A program made the translations under genes and the position numbers. Below, piece by piece: positions 52,568 to 61,500 of a stretch of 64,000 nt of DNA. A model generated the notes under the pieces. It saw nothing but the letters and a program-made list of their open reading frames with translations. It did no database searches and was not told the DNA's origin. The stretch lies in the NCBI GenBank assembly GCA_030220185.1, contig JASPKZ010008351.1, forward strand, positions 1,922,001-1,986,000. The letters run 5' to 3'. The stretch comes from Diploptera punctata. Lineage: Eukaryota > Arthropoda > Insecta > Blattodea > Blaberidae. Every line of letters starts with the position of its first letter. Positions within the stretch are counted from its first letter, which is position 1.

Positions 52568-55500
52568 ATGATTAAGTCCTGGATAACTGTGTGAATGCAT
52601 GTTTTTTTTATATAAATTGTTGGATTTCTCAAACTTTGGAATTATTTATTTTTATGCTTTACCAATTCAAAATAAATCTACTTTTTGGATGTAAATTTAT
52701 GTATAATGCATGTTTTAAAAATTGTATTGTTTAGAATTACATACTGTATATTATGTCTTATTTTGTGGATTTGGTGCATATGTTACATAAATGTGTATGA
52801 TATGAATGCTGCTTTGTAGATTCTGTTATTTTTCTATTGAGAAAAGTTATAAATTCAAACTATTTTCTAATCATCTGACTGGCACTGCAATAGTAACTGC
52901 AGACTTTTCTACCTACCCTACCTCATCTTTTGTTACAACTAGAATTTCCAATCCCCCCAGCTTTGAACTCGTTATGTGCCTGGTGTCAAATATTAAAAGA
53001 ATAGTGTGCTTGTTTAGTACAATTTTATGCTTCATGTGATCTTGAGAAGTGATGTGCAGTGGATCCAGTTAAAACATAAATTTTGATAATGCATATTTTT
53101 TATTGTTTTTCCTTTTCATTGTGCATGTTTAATCATAAGATGTGCATGAATGTTTGCATGATTTAAGATTTGATAGTGCATGGAACTCTGGGCTGGAATG
53201 ATGATGATAATAATAATGAATATTTTAATACAGGCTAGTAAATAAGCCTAAACCGTGAAGAAGGAGAAGAAGAAGAATATTTTTTGAAGAGAAAATATTT
53301 TGCCTGAACCGGGATTTGAAGCCAAGACCTCCGGTTTTGCATGCCAGTTTCTCTAAAAAAAAATTATTTATCAATCAATCTGATTGTATCATCAAGTTTT
53401 TTTTTTTTTTAGACTGGGAACATCTTACCTCAAATTAATGTTGATTTATTCTCGAACATGTTTCGATATAATCTTGTATATCATCTGATGAGTTTTATGT
53501 TGTGAACCCTGGATGTCGATATCAGCTCCCTCTTCCAGCTGGCCGAAGACATCCTCCAGGGTTCACAACATAAAACTCTTCAGTCTGGGCAAGCTGAAGA
53601 TGATATACAAGATTATATCGAAACATGAATAAATCAACATTAATTTGAGGTAAGATGTCCCAGTCTCAAAAAAAAAACTGATTAAAAGAACCTCAAAATA
53701 TTACTTCCTAAAATAAACCACTGATTGTATAAATTTACATATAACACCATTGTAACCTATTTATTAATTTATTTGCTATTGTACATAGGTTGTTTCTTTA
53801 GTTTTGGCAACTATTTATTTTCTGGATACATAGCATACATACATGGTTGTAAGTTTTTAGAGGCCTTTGATGTAGTCACCAGCATTGCATACAATGTGTT
53901 CCCAGCAATGTGGTAGCTATCGAATGCCATCAGCACTGCCTAATCTCTGGATGGTGGGTAGAGACTGATTAACTGCACTCAAAATGTCGTCCACTGTTCT
54001 GAATCTCTTCCTTGAGCTTAGGAATGAGGTCGAAGTCGCAGGGACTTATGTCCGGAGAGTATGGAGGGTTGTAGAGCACCTCCTAACCCCAGCAATTGAA
54101 CAAATCAGACACTGCCCCATGGCACATTTTTGCGTCCTCCTTTAAAGGCTTATACCCACCTTACCATTGTTCGGTACGGCAATGCATCTGCACCACAAGC
54201 CTCTTGCAATCCTTGATGACACTATAGTGCATTTCTGCCTCTAGCACATTCAATCTTCAACCAAATTCTCTGCTCCTGCTGTGAAAACTTGTACTACGTT
54301 ATACTGCGACGCCTAGATCTAAACTGATAACTTTCAGCTCATTGTTATGTGAGGGGGGAGAGGCAAATCCATATGTTTGGACGGAGGGGAGGCAATGAAA
54401 TTACATGTGCAATAAACAGAATTGCCAACCCTAGTTTTATTTGGATTCCACACTATTGTTGCCAAAACTAAAAAAACAAGCCATGTATTACATACAAATA
54501 ATTGGCATTGCCAATAACAATCAGTACATTCAATTATGTACAATATTTGGTATAATTAATCTTCTTCTTCTTCTTCCTTCCAAGTATTAGGCCAAGGCCT
54601 GTTACGATCCTATAGAAAATTTTCCCTCCAGCGTTTCATAGGACGGCCCAGTGATCTTCGTCCTCTTGGTATATAATTATAAACAGCTTTGGGGATCCGA
54701 TTTGAACTCATTCTTTCAAGATGGTGTTTCCAATTTAGTGGTATAATTAATAATACTATTTAACAAAATAAAATTTTTACTTTTACAAGAATTAAATTAA
54801 CTGATTATCATATACTTTTCTAGCTGTGTTTAAATATGCTTTCAGAATGTTTCCTATCAATGAAGGTATTTTGTGCCACACATGAAAAGTTTTATATAAT
54901 TAGTAAGCCTGTAGTATTTTTGTTAAGGTTCAGCAGTAGTCAGCCAACATCTAGGGAATTCATATCCTCTTTCTTTTCTTTTATTGCAGAAATCTGTTGA
55001 TATAAATGCTCCCTTGTTTGTCTCTGACAACCCCAATATATTCTGGGAGCATGGAAGTGAAAATTTCTCATTTTTTTATAATTTACAAAAATTATAAGAA
55101 AAAACCTAATAATAGAAACATATTATCGTATACAAAAAGTTATCACAAAAGAATATGATAAAAAAGTATGATTAAAATATATTTTATACATTGAATATAG
55201 CAAATAATGTATACATTCAGTGATTTTACTGAGTTGTTTATTCAAAATATAAATGATTAACCTGTAATGTTGATTATAATAGTTTGATGTGTTTCATTAT
55301 TTCTCCACTAGAGTGCATTCTTACAATATTGCAATCCTATTTGGCAATAAATAATATGATCGAGTTGCAGTGAATATACATAACCTCACACTTCTAAATG
55401 TTTTCAAACATCGCCGTTTACATTAACTATAAAAATATTTTAAAACACCGGTAACTATATTCAAATAATTATTTTTTAGTAAAGGGCTTAATTTTATTCG

Positions 55501-58500
55501 TTAAATAGTCCTAACAAATGCCACTCTTGATTTCCAAATCCTCTAGATAAATTGGAAATCACTTGTGGCATTACTTATGATAAATTCCTGATATATTTTC
55601 TTCTTTAATTTTTTCATTTTTATTGGTTTTGATTATCCTATTTAGGCTGTAAACTATGGGATGTGTAAACACAGAACTTTATTAGCAACCATCCCAAACT
55701 TTGGAGGTTACCTGTCATGAACTTCAGTCAGCAAATATTTAGTGAATTATTGATTAAAATTTCTTATTGGTAGTTTTTGTCCCAGACACCTGGTATAAGA
55801 AGAAAAAGTTGTTTAACTTTTTTTATTCCATATATATCAACTGTATCAGTTTAGCTGTTTGTATTAATTGCACCCTATATGTACATTTCAAATAGTATAT
55901 GTTGAATCTAGTGCATTCCATTAATGTTAGCATGTCTTTTTTTTCTTTAAAGGTAGATTCAATGGTTCGATTTGGAGAGTATTCTCCTCAGAATCCTGGT
56001 CTACTTTCACCAGGCAAAACTCTCTTAGGTCTAGGAGAGTATGAAGAAAAACGTCGTCAGATTTTGGAACGTAAGAAGAGGGAGTACCTTGAACACATGG
56101 CACAGGCTCGTCAGGATTTAAGACATCAGCAAGATTCTTCTGAATTCCTCATGAAACATTTTTTTAATGATTCAAGCACCCAGACAGATTTAAAGGTAAT
56201 TGATAGAAAATAACAATTCAATTTAATTAATGTTTGTTTTGGTTGGATTACCGGTTTTAAATTATTATTCTTCATTTAGTGACTTAAGAGAATTTTGTTA
56301 TATAGACCAGAAGCGTGAATTAAAAAAAAGATGATAGAAAAATTTAAATAAAACTTTGAGAGGAATTAAAAAAAAAACAGGAAAAGAAAAAATTAGCAAC
56401 ACAGTCTTAATAACAGATAAGTAGAGGAAATAAAAAACAACATAGAACTGGATTGAAATGGACATGTTGATAGTATGATTGCCAAAAAAAATGCTTCTGA
56501 CAAAACTAAAAGGAAAGAGACCAAGAGGAAGAAACACAACCAAATGGAAATGGCGATTACCAGATAAGGGAAGATACTAAAAATAGAGGATAAACAAAGG
56601 TAGAGATGAAATTAATATTGAGAAGCTAAAGCTATTACTACGATAGAAATAAGTAAATTAATGAACACAATTAAATTATTGTAAATCAATGGTAAAGAGA
56701 AAAATTTCTGCCTGAACTGGGAATCGAACCCCGAACCTTTAGCTTTATCATTGATTTACAATAATTTAATTGTGTTCATTAATTTACTTATTTCTATCAT
56801 AGTAATAGCTTTAGCTTCTCAATATTAATTTAATAAATAATACTATAGCTGTGTGGAGTCCCTTCATGTCTTCTTCAGGTAGAAGCCATTCATTGTGTAT
56901 TTGTGAATGATGATTCATTGCAATTGAATGTGGGACCAGTAGAGTAAGGTAATGGAAGGATTCCTGCTTGGATGGGAATGAAGCCTGAATTAGCTCAGTG
57001 GACAGAGCATTAGCACGGAAAGCTAAAGGTTCGGGGTTCGATTCCCGGTTCAGCCAGAAATTTTTCTCTTTACCATTGATTTACAATAATTTAAAGGTAG
57101 AGATACATACAACTGCAACATAAGAGAACGGAGATGACTGGAAATCTCTTTGAATAGTCAATCCAAGTGATTGGCAATGACTAATGGCTTAAGAAGAAGA
57201 AGAAAAGAAGCTGTTTTAACAATATTAGAATAACAATTTTAGGATATATTTATGTTTCTAAAGATACAAATAAAGTTAGTTTTAATAATTAAATGAATCG
57301 TGATTTTTTCTTACCTCATACATCTATGTTTCTTTTAACACAGCACTGCAGTATCGGCGACACTTTGTCGTCATCGTCAGCTGACTTTGAGTCGTGAAAA
57401 CAGCTGACGATGACGACAAAATGTCGCCGATACTGCAGTGCTGTGTTAAAAGAAACATAGATGTATGAGGTAAGAAAAAATCACGATTCATTTAATTATT
57501 ATTAATTGAACCTCATAATGTTAAAAATTCCCAAATTTAATATATAAAGTTAGTTTTATTGGAAAATTAATTGTATAAGAGGTTAATTGTAAACGAGATT
57601 TTTTTTTAATTCTGGGGTGGTATATTGATTTGTCAGCATCTAATGTCAAGATGATTAGCCATTCATTCTCTTGCACTCCAAAATTTAGACAGCATACTTG
57701 AAAATTGAATTAAGATGGTCAGAGAATAAAATAATCTTGATTTATATCATTAAGATTATAGAAAGACATCATCATGACTTTATTGTCTTTTGTGACTTTT
57801 TTCAAGACTCAATTTTTATAGCCATATAACAACATAATTCATTAAGGTAGAATATTTTTTATCACTCACCTCATATTGTTCTTCTTATTTGATTATAAAC
57901 TAGTTTCGGAACATAGTTTCTGTTCCATCCTCAGTATCGTCATGACCGTTGTTCTGTCGTCTTGAAGAGCTGTCCTTCTCTCCTTCCATTGGCTGACTGA
58001 AAAACCTCGAAACCAGGTCATTCTCACCGGGAAATTCAAAGTTCATTAATTTCTTCTTTTCGCTCTTTTGAATGTAGATCTTTTCCCAAACAGTAAGTTC
58101 TTTTGGTTTTTCTATTTGTTTTAATAATTTAGCTTCTTTCTCGATAAGATGTTTTTCAGACCATGCATGGGTGGCCATTGCAGATTTTTCTACTTCCCCT
58201 TTTTTGACATTCCTGAGATGTTCTTTCACTCTAGTTTTCAAATTTCTCTTAGTTTTTCCTATGTAGAATTTCTCACATTCTTCACATTTAATTTGATAAA
58301 TCCCTGATTTGTTTTCTTCTTTAATTTTCTCATTCTTATTAGGTGTAATCAGTCTACTGATGCTGTAGTCATTTTTGGGTGCTAACCTTATGTTGAAATC
58401 ATATACCGTATAAGATTTTATAAATAGTTTTCTCATTAAAAATGCTTTCTTATCCAATGCAATTCTTTTATTTATTTCAATTGTTGATCAGTTGTCATTG

Positions 58501-61500
58501 ATTAACTGCCTAAATAGCAATAATGTTCTACCTGATCTATTTTGAAATTGTCTTCTTCCTCTTCTTCTGCTTCTTCTTTGTCATGGTTTAGGCTTATTTA
58601 CTAGCCTGTTCTGGCTCCAAATTGCTGCTCTTTCCATCTTTTCTTTGGTCTTCCCAAACTTCTTCCTTGTGGTGAATAGTTGTATGCTGCTTTTGGTATT
58701 GTATTCTCAGTCATCCTTGCTAAGTGTTCTTTCCAGTTTGTTCTATATTTCACTATTGTTGTATTTAATTCCTCTGCTTTTAGTTGTCTTATTTCTGTGT
58801 TGTGTTTTTTGTCAGTTCTCTGGTGTAACCCGCTGTTCTGCACATGAATCTCATTTCACAAGCCATTATTCTGCTTTCATGTTGTCGTTTTAGTGTCCAT
58901 GCTTCACTACCATAGGTCAACACTGGACTAGCCAAAGTGTTATATAAATGTAACCTGGTGTTTTTTGTACAAGGGATGGTTTCATAACTTGATTAATAAT
59001 TCCCAAACTTTTTATTATAACTAGTAATTTTGTCAGGGATATTCTTTTCATCCCAGCTAGAGAGATAATATCCGATTCCGATTGAGGATCTTTCCACTTT
59101 TCAGCGGTTGCCCTTTTACCAGCCGGCTGCTGGCCCTTCACATCCACATGTGTCAATCACAGAGGTAGATGATCAACAGCCAGTGTAGGGGTGACATGTG
59201 GTTAGCATGTCGAGTCCCCCCGCTGTTATAGCTGGTTCCTCAACCTGGAGCCGCTACTTATTGTAGCTACCCAATTGCCTCACGATGCTGGGTGGGCACC
59301 GGTCCCATACTGGCGGAAATACCATGAGAAAATTTCTTCCCCCATGGAGACTCAAACCAGCGCAAGTCCCGTAGCTCTGCGCCAAGGCTTCCTACCTTAA
59401 CCGCTCGGCTACAGTGCGGGACAGATAATATCCAAGATATTTAAATTTTATTCTGGAGACAGATTTTACTTTGTATGGGGTCCTTCCCATGAAATGCCAT
59501 AATTTTAGTTTTGTTAATAGATATTTCCATATTAAATTTGGCACCTATTTTTTGTAAATTATAAATTGATCGTTACAAATCATTTTCTGAATGTATATAT
59601 TTTCCCAAACTGTCAATTCCAAGGTTTTTGCCAAATGTTTCAAAAGTTTAGCTTGTTTTTCAATTTTATGATTCTCTAGCAAATTATGAGCTGCAATTGC
59701 TGATTTCTCAATTTCACCATTTTTAATATTTCTAATGTATTCTTTTGTGTGAATGTCCTAATTCCTTTTTTGTTTTTCCAGTATATATTTTATTTCAGTC
59801 TTTGCAACTAATATGATAAATTCCAGATTTTTACTATCTGGGTATAAACTTTTGTATTAGTAAGCCTCTAGTCAGGCATTCAAAATGTGGAATTTCCTCC
59901 ATATTTTATGGAATGGTTATACCACAATGACTTAGTCCCTATTACCTCGTTAGTTAATAGCAGGATGTACCACGTGCAGATGAGATTGGGAATTAGGTAG
60001 GAGAGGTTATAGAATTCACATCACTTCCTCTTACACCCCACAGTACAATATTATACAACACAAACATGTACACTCATGGTGAAATTAAATGTTTCTTACC
60101 TCTCCTCATATAAATTTTCTAAGTTGATCGTGATTTCGAGACTATAACTGTCTCATCATCAGAACTTTGTTGGCAACTGGTGTTATGTCGATCGGAAGAA
60201 ACTCTTCTTCTTCCCTCTGTTGGTGGACCGATGAACCTCTAGATCAGGTCAAAATTTGCGAAGTTCATAAGTTTTCCTTTGTTTTTCTGAATGTGGATCT
60301 TTTCCCAAACCGTGAGTTCCTTTTGTTTGTCTAATTAAACAAATAGACAAACAAAAGGAACTCACGGTTTGGAAAAGATCCACATTCAGAAAAACAAAGG
60401 AAAACTTTTGAACTTCGAAATTCCTGCAAATTTTGACCTGATCCAGAGGTTCATCAGTCCACCAACAGAGGGAAGAAGAAGAGTTTCTTCCGATCGACAT
60501 AACACCAGTCGCCAACAAAGTTCTGATGATGAGACAGTTCTAGTCTTGAAATCGCAATCAACTTAGAAAATTTATATGAGGAGAGGTAAGAAACATTTAA
60601 TTTCACCATAAATTAAACCTCATAGTGATTAATTCCTATAAAAGTTAAATGTACACTCATAATATACTCCTTTCGACACGTAATACAAGTACACACAACA
60701 TGATATGCCAAGGTGGTGCATAAATTGAAAAGCCACATAAATATTATCTGTCTACTGAGTGCAGAACCAAAAGTAAAAAAAGTGCATTGTGTGGGCTGCA
60801 ACACACTTTAACATGAATTAAATTCACAGATTACAGGTTACATTGAAGGTGAAGAAGGCTTATCACCAATGGCTGTGTCTACGCAGACCCCTGGAGGGGA
60901 AGTTCCAGTACTTCCTAACACATCGTCTTCTACCACAAGCAGTATGTCCACTCAGACATCAGGTGGCAATGTCAAATTCTCTGTGCCTTCACCAGTCGTT
61001 ACAGGATTTATGACTACACCACAACCCTTACCAGTGTATCATCCTCTCAGTCCTCGAGAACGTAAGATGGCTGAATTCAGAGAAAGTTACAGTCCTAGCT
61101 TCCTTCAAGGATTGGCTTTACATCAAGGAGGCTTTGAAATGGTAAGACTTTTCTTTTATTATTATTCGTTTATCATATATGATTGCAGATTCCAGGAGTA
61201 TATTAAATAGATGGAAAAGTTACTTTAATCAATTATTAAATGTACGTATAGAACAGGATATTGAAGAGGATAATTTACAGACAGCAGAAATTTTAATCGT
61301 AGATCCAAGTGCATTAGAGGTTGAAATGGCGATAGAAAAATTGAAGCTGTTTAAAACATCAGGTTCAGATGAGATCCCAACAGAACTGATAAAATCAGGT
61401 GGAGAAAAATTGATGGACGAGATACACCAGTTTCTTAATATTATTTGGGATAGAAGCTCTTCCAGATGAATGGAAAGAATCTATGATCATACCAATTTAT

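Noticed and set aside
49567..57056. Two GGA-anticodon units as working tRNA-Ser genes
   Set aside because: No long variable arm, and both sit in composite retroposons with matching antisense halves.
57280..57545. Hairpin as a transcription terminator
   Set aside because: The window is eukaryotic and the hairpin is a transposon dimer.
12983..59420. CRISPR-like direct repeats
   Set aside because: Repeated blocks are dispersed SINEs with target duplications, not evenly spaced short repeats.
60249..60518. Minus-strand 89-codon frame with Cys
   Set aside because: Read-through of the centre of a Penelope inverted dimer, antisense in its second half.
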